A stretch of DNA of 64,000 nt from Antedon bifida (Eukaryota; Echinodermata; Crinoidea; Comatulida; Antedonidae), in assembly GCA_963402885.1 (NCBI GenBank), contig OY727099.1, positions 11,458,001 to 11,522,000 of the forward strand, in the 5' to 3' direction. How positions within the stretch are numbered: the stretch's first letter is position 1; the number at the start of each line of letters is the position of its first letter. Positions 34,501 to 49,500 of the stretch are shown here, one piece after another. The position numbers and the translations under genes were made by a program. The notes under the pieces were generated by a model. That model had not been told where the DNA came from and made no database searches. It was given only the letters and a program-made list of their open reading frames with translations.

Positions 34501-37500
34501 GCGCCATTTTTGGTGCAAGCCACTGATGACGAAATACGATACTGCAGTGATCTGTCAATAGTACAAATACTATTGCTTTATGATTTAAAAAAAATTAAAA
34601 ACAAATATTAATAAGAAACTTTACCATTGACATAATTCGTCTGGTATATTAAGTGTTTTCTTGTAACAATCTCGTTACATTTTTTACAGTTTATGTTGCC
34701 TAGTAATTGGCGCGCATTTTGCAACGCGCTGCTAAAAGATAATTAGAATACGGAAAGGAATTCAAACAGCGGAATGTAATCTTTTAATCTTTACGTCGTG
34801 GAGGTTTTCATAATGCTAATTATAACGCTTATCACTCTTACAAGTTATTCATGGTGCTAGCTCCTATGACAGGAAATACAACGTGTTTCAAATTATGTTA
34901 CAAGAGAACATAGTCTAACATTGGTGTAAACGCGTTATTGAATAACCGCATTTAAAAAACGTAAACGCGTTTTTACCAGAAAGTAATTTACAATCATATT
35001 CTGCATAGTTATAGCCATAAGCCACTCAAAGCTCTCAAGATAAGCACTGTGTTTAGATTTCAAGAGCTAAGCAAATTAACTAAACAACATCGGACACGCT
35101 GTACATTGTAACTGTTTTAAAAAATGTGTCCTCTAAGTTTTAAACGATTGCCCACTGCACTCTGGTCACTATAATTGAATCGCACCTCGCTAATTTCCAA
35201 AGTATATACTTAAAATAAAGAATATATTAGCATTTAATTAGTTTTCAATGACTAATTTATGTAAAAGTATTCACATTCAGGTTTACGTGTACTTTTAGAT
35301 AACTATAGGTGGTGTGGATTACGTTACCTTCCCTTCATTGTCAACTATTTTAATCACTTTTATTTTACACGATATACATTCAGAGCCACGCGCCTGAATA
35401 CTGAGAACCTCCTCATGAAACAACCTGTATTGCATTAAAATGTTCAAGAAATAAGTGCCTTTGACTTTTATTTCTATTCTGCTCTGCATTGCATTGAGCA
35501 CTTTTGCCTACATGACCTGGTTCAAGATTACAGCCAACTGTGAATAATAACGCACGCATACAAAATGGCATAACATGATTATCAGTATTTGTACACGCGC
35601 GTGCGCGTATACTTGTGTTTCACGCGTTAAGCCGAGTTCGATGGTTTGTGAATAAACATTCATCCTGCTTTATTGCACTACTGCTAATCATTGGAATTTA
35701 AAATAACATTAACTACTGTTATTTAATTTACTTGTTACTTTTCTAGCTAAGCACTTCCTTTTTCAATCTGAGTTGCAAACCATCTAAACCCCTTCTTTAA
35801 AACCTCTTGACGTCATTAATGTTGATGGTAAGCCTTAGATATATTGGCGTTCAGTTCCCATTAGGCAATATATTCATTCATTTAGATAAGAACTGTATAT
35901 TGCTATAAAGTGTCAGCAGCAGTGTGCATGGGCTTACGAAGCGACACTGTTTTTGTTTAATGGGAAATGTAATCGTACATAAGGCCTCTGAAGGAGGCAA
36001 AGTTATATAGTACCATAATTGGCATCACTTTTATCCTCGTATAAGAGGCTATAGTTTTATCATTATTGGTATAACGAAGGCAGGTGTGATAGTATTTTAC
36101 AATTAATAGCAATAAGTATGTAATATCTTTAAACAATAAGCATGGTTTGTGTACTTATACTTTTTTAAATAATGCATTATATCATAATGCGCTGTTTATT
36201 AATACATTGCGAGTAGGAGAGTCAGTAGCCTCTTACAGCAGGTCTATAACCCGTTCGTTTAATCTTTACTATTCACAAACTAATGATGATCCTATAAAGA
36301 CAGATCTTTAGTAACCGCAGGCAAATTGCACGAGATAATACCCTTTGGAAATTGCTTTACAGAAGACGATAGCTTCTTACTTAAGTCGATACTTGAAAGT
36401 AGTTAGTATTCATACTTAAATCCATATACTTAAGTTATCGCGACCAAACGAGATGGCGGCGGCGGCGCGTAAATGCTTCACAGACATTATGATGCGTCGT
36501 CTTATAAACACTTAAGATTGGACACGTTTGTATTGAGCGCATCACGTGTACCGTATCACGTGTACCGCATCACGTGTACCGTACAATAACAATGTTGTTC
36601 AGTACGTTCATTGTTGTTATTACTCGAGTGACACCTCGACAAAGAAACGTAAATTGTTGAAGTCGCGTATAATACGCACATTGATTTCAACATGGGTGTA
36701 CAAAATCTACAGTCTTCAATTTGCGTGGAATTTGCTTGTCAAAATGACCAAATAGGTGGGTGCTAGTAGTGTAGGTGTTAAAGTGATTAATACTAATTAT
36801 ATTTAGTATAATGTAATTGTAATCCTTAGAATAATAATAATAATAATAAGTCAAAAAAGTTTAATTTGTATTATGTAACAATGATGCCTTTTAAAATCTC
36901 AAACTCTATTTGGCAATAATTTCAAAATGAAAATATACACTGTAACTTTGAATTTCAAGACGTCGTGTTATATTAAGTGAACCAAAATCTTATTCAAAAT
37001 TACAGTTTTACATTCTTAGCCAATAGTGACATTCATCATTTTAGTGCAGTTCTGCCTTTGCAATTGACAGTCATCAAACAAATAAGAGAAGATATAGGAA
37101 GATGTCTAAACTGCTTCATTTGATATATTTCATGTAATCTGATCATACAACGAAATAAAATGATGTCATGAGAAACGCGACATAGTTTGTGCCCTAGACC
37201 TGACGCACGAAATAACTAATATACTGTTATTATCAATACGCCATTGATGTAATAGTATGCGGTACGCGTGCAATAAAAAGTATGCGGCACGCGTGTGGTG
37301 CGTGCAATAATTGACAGACGAACATTATACTTATCAGTTTGATGACATTTTTATGAAACGTTACGAATGTAAGTTCAGACTTTATGAAAGAAGAATGAAT
37401 GAATAAAGCCAATGATATTACTAATTGGAATATTTAGCAGAGTTAATACTGTCTCAAGTTTCCATGAATACTGTGCATATGTACTGTGTAGAACTTAATA

Positions 37501-40500
37501 ATAAAAATAGGTCGGGTAGGCATCAGTCGGCTAGTGAAACACATCGGTGTATTTCTTTTAAATCGTATTTATTCACCATGGCTTCCTGCATAATTTGACG
37601 CGCTTGTGTTAAATGTATTATTGGTCAAAATGAATATATATTCGTTGCTGCGTTAAATTAATGATTGCTGTACGCTATACTGCCATACTAAGACTACTCA
37701 CCTATTTATAATCGTTTAGTCATTCACATAATCACTTGTTTTTAGTCGTATTATTTATATAAAAAGGTTTTAGCTTAGCTAGGCTCAATGATGTGATATA
37801 CAGCTTGTAAAAAACAGGTGGATGAGTGGTGACCTAATGGTGGAAACCTGGCGAAATGTTGATAACATTAATGATGAAATGTTGATAACATTAATGATGG
37901 AATTTTGATAACATTAATGATGAAATGTTGATAACATTAATGATGAAATAGTGATAACATTAATGATGAAATAGTGATAACATTAATGATGGCGGTGATA
38001 CCATTTACCGTATGAATTGAGGGTGCAGCTCATGGTGATAACATTGATGAAGAAATGGTGATCACATTAACGATGACGGTGATAACGATATTTTATGATA
38101 GAAATAGATGATAACGATCTGTATGACGTAGTTGGAGAGATAATGAACACACTATCACCTTCCACAAAAGATTAGGCCTAGAGCATAAAAAAAGAAGGAA
38201 ATATGTTTGGAAAGAAAATCTTTTACACTAAAATGATGAAGATGGTTAAGCTATACAAATGGATACTATATAACATTTTGCATTTCTGTTATACAGTAAT
38301 ACTGAATTATGTTGTAATTTCTCATTGAAGAACACAATTACAGAGAATAAAACGAAAAGGGGAAAACACCACAGTACTAAATTTTAAAAGGAGGCGTGTT
38401 TTCATGGAGAGCGCATTTCGTTAAGAATTGCATTCTTGCAGTCTTGAGAAACTAGGCCTATGGTTATTAGCTTGCTAAAATTGCAACATTTTGCTGAAGG
38501 CGTTTTCTAATGTTTCCTTCAGTGTAACGTTAACGGTAAAATTATGATAACTGATGTGTTAGCATTATGGTTGAGGATCGATACTTAGTAACTTAGTTTC
38601 AATTGTACACTATCCGAATAAACGCGTTGGCTGTGTGTGGTATGGAATGCAATGTGTGACATACACTCCAATGTCGTATGCTTGGTTCCCAGCAGGATGT
38701 AAAGCAAGGACGTACACGCAACGAAAGCGTGTTGACCAATAACAAGCGACAGTTCGAATAATCCATCGCTTGTGATTGGTCAACTCACGTACGTTGCTAC
38801 TGGGAACAAATCATTAGTATGGTAACTAGTGAGGACTTCCTAAAGCTTGGTTCCCACTTTGATGCAACGCAATGACGACGTACGAGGCACAACGCAAGTG
38901 AGCTGACCAATGACAGTTTGGATGATTTATCGTGTCGTGATTGGTCGACTCGCTCACGTGCGTTGTACTGCCTACGTCGTTACGTTGCGTCCAAATTGGA
39001 ATCAAGCTCATCTTACAAGTTTCCAATGATATAAAATAAGGGAAAATGAGTTAAAACTCGGGGGCTGCTTCTTTTCTAAATGTGTTAAAATTGTATTACA
39101 ATTGGAAATGGGTTATCTTCATACATGAAGTATGTTTGTCAAACAATGAATCCCGAAAGTATACAACAATACATTGATTTACAAATGACGTATACTAATG
39201 TCTTTAACCTAGCTAGACACACACACATAATAATTTTGTTCTTCAATTACGGAATAATTATTTCCTTTGGTGCTTATATTTAACATGTGATTGATCAAGC
39301 GTGACTATTTATGTTTGTATATTTAGTAGCATCGTGGATTATGATCTTAGTAATTTGTTTTTCATTTATCTCAACTCGAAATTAAAGACATCTATTATCA
39401 TTATATTGATTACTTTAATCTTGTTATTAAATCCAACTGATGATTACGAGAACCAAATTAACTAGTTGTTGTTTCAATATCTGACGCGTCTCTTTACGGT
39501 AATATATTACCCATAATCCTACGCGAATCTTACCATATTTGTCACATCTCGGTCAGTGACGTCATCACAAAAAACCGCGCGCGTTCAACCGCTGTTCTCT
39601 TTTTCCTTAATACAAATATTCATAAATATAGAAGCGTAGGTGGCAATGAATGTAATATAGCTCATTATAAATAATGCATGAAAGGCTGCGATAGGATTTA
39701 ACGTTATGTGAATGTTTCCCTAACGCATGTTTCCCTAATGCTTAGTTCTCACTTCTTGGAAGCAACGCGAGTGAGTTGACCAATCAGAAGTGACAGTTCG
39801 GATGATCCATCGCGTCCTGATTGGTCACATTACTTGTGGTGCGCTTCTAATGCTCTGTCTACACAATCCAACTTTATGTGACAAAATGTGATGTGCCCAT
39901 ATATGGACAACATGATGATGTTATATCACTACCACATTTGAGCGTATCACTACCACATTTGGGCACATCACACTTTTTTTTGGTCAAACTAGTTTGATGT
40001 GTAGACAGCTTAGCTTTACGTCCTTGCGTTGCGTCCAAGTGTGAACCGATACGTCGTAAAAGCTGCGTTTCTGTGCATTATTCTGCACCTTAGAGTGGAA
40101 ACGAACTTGTGGCGAAGGGACTGTACTTAATTGATAATCGTGAGCTGAATTTGTTTTATTTTAAATCGAAATCTACATATATTATTTAAATAACGATTTA
40201 TATATAGTGATATTATCCTGACTTTGAACGAGGTTAACATTAAACAAAACCTACACAAACTATATGAATAACATAAATGTTTAATGTAGTATTTCATAAC
40301 ATAGCCTCGCATAAAATTCATACAATATAAAAAGCTGTATTGAGAGAACTTCCGATTCCTAGTACATTAATCGATTGAAACGTTGCAATTACGTTATATG
40401 AAAGTCAAGAGAGATTATAACCTGTTCTATAATGCTATATGTCATTTGAGGCTTTTGTGAAAAGATATTTCGTCTGTCAAAAGAGAAAGGCAAGTTTGCA

Positions 40501-43500
40501 ATAAGACTTTTTTTAATATTTCGTCACGCGGTTGGGTAGAAGAGTGCGCCCTCTCTATCGTCACACAAAAATAGGTTGCGTTCAAAAAACCGCACATGAG
40601 TTAGTGCTGTAGATCATTTTCATGTAATACTGGTATAACAATGATAATACATGGTAATATTATGACAGTTTAATTAGTATTCATTCAATTAAGTGATATA
40701 ATCATTTAAAATGAAATCAAATTGTGTGAATGGATAGGGTGACCGAAATGAGGATAAACTGTAACTTAAACTATCATTTACTCCTTCAATTAACGAAGTA
40801 GTAGTTTTCTCAAATATTGTATTGATTATATATACATCACTGTTATTACGAGCCATCTAACACCCTACACAGACACCTCACTCACAAGCTATTAATGTAT
40901 TTCAATTTCCGATTGGTTACCAATACACATAAACTTGTTGTGATATAAATTGGAAATCAATAACAAATTTAGATTTTCCGAGACATGAATACATTAGTTG
41001 AGACTTAAGGAATGTTTTATTCAATTCACATTTATTTACTCATCCTTTATAAATATAGTTTCATAGCATAAATGATGGCAAGGATCCTGCATAGAGAAGT
41101 TTACACTTCTGTTTTCGCAGGACCCTTTTACATAAAAAACATAAAACAATAAACACAACATAATAGATACAAAAACATTTCCTATATACATTTTAGAGTT
41201 GTTCATCATCAAAAAGCGATAGTGTTTTTCTAACATGAAGTTAACATTGGCATGGTGTGTCCACTAACGAATAAACGATGTGTACCACTATGGCTGCACT
41301 TGATTGGGGCACGTTGACAGAAATATTGAGCTTCTAGGCCAATGTTACCATGGAGGAATTACACTACAGAGGCGTTGAATCATACCTAGTACTTTGCTAC
41401 ACCCTGTATAGACTTGTATTGCCCCAATTGTGAGCTCAAGTATTACACGTATGAAACGCCACATGTGCCAAAATATTTACATTTTTACTAATTTCGGTCA
41501 AAAACCTACTGTACAATCTGTAGTAATGGGGCGAGAAAGTCACCATCTGATGGGAATGTTTATTGTAATTAATAATTCTAATAATTGTAATAGTATGATC
41601 ATTGAATCTTTGTAGTATTTTAACATACAGGTCGTATTAAGGGAGATACCTAGAAATACACTAGAACGTAAAACATGCTTTAAAATGAAACTAAATGATG
41701 GAAAAATGAAATATCATGTACAGTAAAATGTAACTAATGAAAATGAATTTAACCTCCATTCAAAGAGAGACACTCAATTAATCAACTTATAAACACAATA
41801 AGAGTGTGTTTACAATTTACGAGGCAAAATCTAAAATTTAATATTTAATCCTGCTTTCAGATTTAGTAATATTTTTATCTGTCAATCTCTATAACCACCA
41901 CCTTGCTTGTTTGTATTATTAAGTAATGTGACGTCATTGGCAACATTACGACGACAGGTACACGTGATCAAGCGCTGTTAATAGAATATGATTTCAAGCA
42001 TGGTGTTAAAATTATGATTGTAAATGTTCGCATTTTGTTTGTCAGTAAAGCGTAGCGGATAGGCTATATCATTTTAAATGAATGAGTATTTGTACACAAT
42101 CTGTGTCAAATCTGGAATAATTTAGCAGTTGGCTGAAATTTAATGGGTGGTGATTTCCTAACTTATGCCTTAATATAGAGTTTTCAAATTAGTATGTCCC
42201 CTTTGTTAATTGGCAAAAACTTTCGTTAAGAATACTGTATTCGTTCGTATTCGTATTTAATTTGGTTTTATTTCAAATGATGGTTTTGTAAAATCAAATA
42301 AAAGAAAAATAATAAAAATAATGCTTGATTTAACTATTGGTATGTTGTCATCGACATCAAGTCTCCATCACATGTCTTGCGTCTGAATTGAACCTTATAC
42401 ACTCTTCCATTTTCATTTTATTCGCGTTCAGACGATCACTGATGTGTTATCTTGCTATACTATGATGAGGGCTGATGCATTATGTGCACAGGTTAAATCA
42501 TTAATTTACCAAAACAGCTGCTGGGGATAATTAAGCAGATACTTCCCCTAATAATCACAGTAGGTAATACAGTAATTGTTACACATTTTTTTGAAACATC
42601 AATGTTAGACTAGCAACGTTTCAGGTCCACGGTGGGTTGCAGGCTAGCGCGTATTCAATGACGTTCCGATAGTTTTAAAACGCGTCACGGTTTATTAATG
42701 GCGACGGAAATGATCGATGTGTTGTTGACATTTTATTTCTCTTTTTTTTTTTCCCATCGAAACGATTATTTGTTGACGTAAAGTGAACGCTATAAATACT
42801 AATTGCGTTGAACATCTTATAATGAACTTTACTTAATAGTTTATTCATCTATAAAACTTGTAAATAACAATGTGCCCGAGTGCAAACATAAGTTTATTAA
42901 TAACTGCATCTTGAAGATTCTTATAATGAAATAATATAAATATTTCATTTCTGTACTTTCAAGGTGGGGTTCATTCTGTAGTATAAAAGATGTAAGAAAG
43001 TGTTGAAGAATGCATGGACCATAGAACCACTTAAAGGATCCACGTAGAAAGAAAGTTGACGACACGCGCCTAGAACGTTCTAATGGCATTCGCCCGATAC
43101 GGATGGAATGTTTAAATGTTAACATAATACATGTTGTTAAACATGATAACATTATACCTTTTAACAATAATACTCCAAATGCAAAATGTTTACTGAGCAA
43201 GATTCAATTAGCAAGCAGTATACATACTTAAAACAACGTTAATAAGTTAGGTTGGTATAAGAGGTCATGTCAATGACGGAACTCAGAGGTCGCTTTTGGC
43301 GCTGTTTGTTCATCTGCTGCTCCCCACTGATAAACTATGATATTATATACCCTATATCTGACATACATGACGCTAAAACGTAACCTAAATCAACTCTAAG
43401 GAGCAGTTTTATGTTGAGCGATACCAACTTTAGTTATAATTACTTGGTTTGTGATCTTGTTCTTAAAATACAGACTAGTACATTGTTTAAGCACGTGTCT

Positions 43501-46500
43501 CTATATTTACTTTTTGAATCTTATCTTATCAAGGTAATCTCTGACGACGATCTAGCATAAATGAAATTTATACTTTTATATTATCGATGTATTGGATTAT
43601 GTTGCATAACTAGCGAAGACACGACCGATTGCATTTGAATAAATCTTTACCAAGTAAATTGTTTAGGCCTACAATTTTACAATGAGACACATATCTTAAG
43701 TATGTTTTTTAAAATTCGTAAATTATGTTGAATACTACACGTGCACCGTGACTTTTACATTGTATTAAGAATATTCTGAAACCAATTATGTGTATTGCGT
43801 GTGTATATATATATAAAAAATTATTCATTTCGTGAATTGAATGCCACTTAAAACGAAATTGTACATTTTATGAAAACGTGTATTATGTGCAAAGTAAAAG
43901 CACTTGAAAGCTATTAAGAAACAATCTCTTGTAGTAACTACGGACTACTGAAGTTGTTCTAATAGCAATATATAATATTAAAACACACTGACACTAAAAT
44001 AAAAATATGCTATAGTAAGACTTTGCTGCGTGAGTATTTGTCATGAAAACGGAATGAAAAACGGTTATTAGGTTGTTTGATTTAATCAGAAATAAGCATT
44101 ATTATCTAAATATGAGATTTAAAAACCCTACAAATTGAAACTTTATCATTATTTGTCGTTGCCTTCACTGAAGTCCGTACGTGAACGCAACGCAACGACG
44201 TATAACGCAGTAAGTTAAGCTTGGTTTCCACTAGGACGCAACGCAAGGACGTACGCGCAACGCAAGGGAGTTGACCAATCACAAGCGAAAAATCGGATAA
44301 TCCATCGGTTGTGATTGTTTAAATTGCTTACGTGTTCCTTATTTACATGCAACGCGGAGCGAACGGACGGATAGATACAGATTCTACGTGGGACAAGCTA
44401 CGCGGTTTTCCGCTTGCCCTTACCGCTCGTCTGTGTAAATTGGCCTTTAACATAACAACGTCTTAACACCACAACAGCGCGTTCACGCAATGCTACACTA
44501 ATAGACTTTTTACAAAACATTAGAATTCGTTATTTTTATAGCCATAAGTTGAGAGATTTTAGACAACATTTAACCAATGGATGTCACAAAGGAAGGGATG
44601 CAGAAACTAACATTTGTGTCTGTGAATTATTTCAATGTCAAGAGTATACTTTTATGCTTTGGAAATAAATTATTGGACACATTACAAAATATTATGATAA
44701 ATATTCTTGCTTAAAATATGTGACACTGATCGGTTAAAATTCTAACTTGACAGCGGAAGATCAGAATGTGCCAAGCTAGTAAATTACCGTCACAATATAA
44801 TGGATAAACAACCAATAAAAAGGATTTTAAATAAAATATCTCATAATTCGCATGTGGTCAATATTTATTTGACTGGACACACATCAAATGACCACGATTG
44901 ATGGCCTGCGCGTGTATTTTGAAGCGCGTACAAATACTGATAATAAATTGATTGATCGATAGGTGTTATTTGGTATTTATTTCAGTTATCTGCAAAGTTA
45001 ACTTTTGCCTATAAAAAACCACCATAAGTTGGTTTATTAAAAACACGTTGAAGCAACTATGTATGTGTATTTATTTAAATACGATACGCGTTTTTGACGC
45101 ATGCGCGTTCAACTAATGACAGGTATCGCTATATATATTTATTTTTTTTTTTCTGACAACCAACTCGAATTTTTGGTAACTGAAGTTGTACATGGGTTGC
45201 GTTTTTTGTTTGATTGTTTGCTTGTTTTTTGGACAATTGAAGATTTTTTTGCCAAAACATTCAAATATATATTTATTATACATAAAATGAAAAAGGCTAT
45301 CTGTATCGTAGAGAATAATTTGATAATAGTTGATGGTTTTACCAGAACATTGAACAAATTAGTTAGTAAAACAACGTATTTGAACTGTAACATTATTTAA
45401 ATAACGTTATCACATATGGCAGCATTCGATTATTCTACAAACCATTTTATAGTTATTTCATTAGCATGCACTCTGTTAGATGAATTCGAATACATTATGT
45501 TTTATGTTCTCGTTAAATACGACGCAGGATCCAACAAGAATATTATAACTCGATTGAAAATATCAAAGTTTTAATTCATATAATGCCATGTCTTGTAACT
45601 TTAGAATATTGAAGTTGATATCATATTTAGTGTGGCAATTAAGTGTAAAACGAATACCATCTAAGGATATACTTTATAATAACTTTTTTTTCTTCAAAAT
45701 ATGAGTTTATACAAAAGCTGTAAAATATGGCACATGTCCGCTGTAGTTTAGAATAATAAATAAAAACATTAAAAATGATGAATATTATCTAGAAACAAAC
45801 AAAAGTAGTTTTTAATCAAGCCAAAGTCATGATATTCTGGAGACCGTGCGACTCACGACCGACATATTAATCAGGGCAAAGTTATGTATGGAGGGCAATA
45901 GGTGCATTTACAAATTACAACGTATATATTACTATGGATATATCTTCTGGAAACGAAGATTAGATGTCATTAAGTAATTTGTTAAAGCTTTGCTGTTTAA
46001 TGTTAGCTAAAATACATGACTAGTAACACCACACAGATTATTGATGACATGGGCGTCCAACCGATAATGAAAATAGTGACGTCTATGAGATATCACGTTT
46101 GCTCTAAGTTACTACATTAGTATACATTAATACATTAAACATACATGTGAAAATGTTGCTGAAAAATGTTCACGGCAGTATCTCAGTTTAACTTGACTTT
46201 GCAAAATTCTAACAATTATTTTTGATAACAGCAAACAGCTGTTGATTTTTGACAGAATTAAACAGCATTGCTTATATTTTATTCAAATTATGACTATTTA
46301 CGGAATTCCAAACGTTGAATCAATATTTATTCACGCAATATTGCAAGATAATATTATCATGTATTGTACTTTTAGCATAGATTGTACAGAATTAATTAAC
46401 ACAAGTTATTTTTATCATAACTAATGCGTTGACCTTGAAATTTGAATTCCAGGTATAAGGTTTATCGCAAATAGCGCGCGAGACGCGCATGATGGGAAAG

Positions 46501-49500
46501 GTTTGGGAGCAAACGTCACGGCGCGTACGTACGCGATTTGTTTGTAGATACGTACGCGTGCCGACGCTTGCTCCCAAACCTTTCTCAAGTTCCTCGCGAA
46601 ATTAAGCTATTTGCGATAAACCTTATACTTTATAGCAAAAGACAACATCACATCCTAGATATTAGACTATACTAGCTATATTCTGGTTCTTTCCATTCTT
46701 ATTCTTTATTGCCAAAAACATAATAAAATAAAACAAAGTATAAAAGTCAGGAAACAAAGTGCCAGTGTTCCCATCTTACCGAGTAGCACATTAAGATACA
46801 AATATAATGTTTCAATAAAACTGTATCTAAAAATATCAACAATAAAAAAAATCTAAAAATCAATCATAACACCTTCATTTCTTTCCCTGATAAAACAGCT
46901 TGCAGCACCCAGGGAACAACAATAAATAAACACTTTTTAATAATAATAACAAATAGTAACAGAGTGAATGCTAATGAAATAACTATAAAATGGTTTGTAG
47001 AATAATCGAATGCTGCCATATGTGATAACGTTATTTAAATATTGTTACAGTTCAAATACGTTGTTTTACTAACTAATTTGTTCAATGTTCTGGTAAAACC
47101 ATCAACTATTATCAAATTATTCTTTATGATAGGCCTACTATAGTCATTTTCATTTTATGTATAATAAATATATATATTTGAATGTTTTGTCAAAACATCT
47201 TCAATTGTCCAAAAAAAACAAAACAATCAAACAAAAAACGCAACCTCTGTACAACTTTAAGTTTGACACTAAAACTTCTATCTGTATGTTATGATTATTA
47301 TTATTATTATTATTACTTGTATAGCGCACATTTATACAACATTTAATTATAATCAGCGGCGCTTCACATCAATTAGTATCGTAACATTGTTTGAAATATA
47401 GTGCTTTTAAATGTTTTTTAAACTGATTATAGTCGTCTAAGTGTTTAATTACCGTACTGTTATTCAAACCCGATATGTAGCCTAAATACGGTAAATTATA
47501 TATTTTGCTGGTATTATACGTACGGTACTAATGCTTTCAAATAACATAATAATACTGTACTACATATTTCTATTCTCGGAATATCTAGGCCTATGTGTAC
47601 AGTATTATGCAAATTCTGTAACATATATAATATCACATACATATATATATTGCACTGATGAAGGGCTAGTGTTGCCCGAAAGCTCTGCTAACTTTTCTGG
47701 CTGTTTTACTTATCGTTTTGATTTAGCTTTTCGCTTTTTTTGTGTATCTCCATTGAGATCCAGCCACTGATACCCACAGCATTGTCACTTTTTCAGTAAT
47801 TTGCCTTTGGATTTATATATATCACATATACATATATCATATATTGTACTACACAATTTGCCTGTCACTACTGGACGTTATATGTGAAGTGAATAGTACG
47901 CCTAAAACAAAAATTAGCTACAACCGAATCATAATTAAACAAAATAAACATCAGAAATTTGACGCACGCGTACTGTAGTAGTTTCATCAATGTTAGAACG
48001 CGCGTCAATGTCGCGTTGTCTTTTCTGGTAGAAAGCGGCTCAGACAGTCATAATCTTCCAAAAATTTGATGACGGAATCACTGTTTATTTAGTAGAAAGT
48101 TTTTAAAAATGTATGGAAGACTAGAATTTATTTGCACATACTGTATTGAATTATGTACTGTATTGGTTTATCTCTAGGCCATGGGAATATCCGTTCTAGC
48201 TGCGTCAACAAAAATGGTTTCATTAAAAAAAAACACAGGTTGCCCTTTTGATGAACAACAGCATGCTACTCCCTGAGGAGGCGTTTCAATTATTAACGTT
48301 TAATATAACTTGATTTTATTTCTTTAATTTATTCAATTTGAAAATTGTGAATAATTTATGTATGTAGACCCAAATGCTTCCGGGCTTTAAAGACGCGTTG
48401 ATTGTGATCTATTTGGCAGTCTAGTGCTCAGAGATAAACGCGTTTGTCTTAGTATTTCCACGGTGCGTTTCACACACACCATACCAGTAATCAGTGCTTT
48501 GTACAGTGAACCAACATTTCGGATTTAAGATCTAAAACGTTCTTGAATTATGTTGAAGGGTGGATCAACCGTGAATTTCATTAAGAAATGTTTAGAGGTC
48601 ACGTGGATACGAAACGCGATTAAAGTATTAGGCGATGCTTTATTCTACTACAAAGTCCTTATATGGTGCTTGTTTGTGTAGAGTAGATCATAGAGTGCAG
48701 ATGCGTACTTTGATATAAACGATATACCTTTAGTGGCAATCGAAAATATTGTAAAACAATGACTATGTGAAGAAGTATGTATAAGTGTATAATGTCGAAA
48801 TAGAAACGCCTACAATATGTGTGTGGGTACTGTAGGTTTTATTGAGTAAATTTAATGACATTATTTGCCACTACCATGGTATCTGTAGTTACAAATCAAG
48901 ATATTAAAATTATCCACCATGAAAAGTACTACAGTGCATGGTACGTACGTCAGATGTTGATATAACAGACTTTAAATGAAAATGTAAAACAGTCGTTACT
49001 GTAACTAAGTTTGGCAGTTAGTCTTTGAGTAGACACTTAAATAGCCAGGTGTATCACTACATTCATAGACAAACTACAGCGATCAACAAGCTATTTAACT
49101 TGAAGCCCACGTAAAAAACAGTTGCTTCTAATTATGATCAGCATAGAGAGTACTAAAAACAGTTACTATATGTTAACTGGTATCCACTGTGGGTTGGTGG
49201 GTATGCACCACGTGACCCTGTTGAGATACTGACGAACAGACGGATTTCATAATTGGAAATTATAATTCCATGTTGTAATGTCATTCGTAGCTCTACCCTT
49301 ATAATTGATACACAAGTCACGAAGTTTACGCGCGCGTGCTAAACCCGTTCTATTATTATCAGTGTTTGAACGCGCAAAGTAAACATCTCTTGATAGTGAC
49401 ATTAACGATGCTTTAGTAAAGTGGCTATGATTGTTCAGAAAATTCAATACTTCAAGATGTTAAAGTTTCTTTTCACTTGTATTATGTAACCTTTAGCTTA

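Noticed and set aside
42841-43200. 119-codon minus-strand frame as a gene
   Set aside because: It begins with TTG, has no recognised motif and no splice-consistent partner; plausible by chance in AT-rich DNA.
47531-47770. 79-codon plus-strand frame
   Set aside because: It overlaps the hammerhead-like repeat relic and has no recognised protein similarity.
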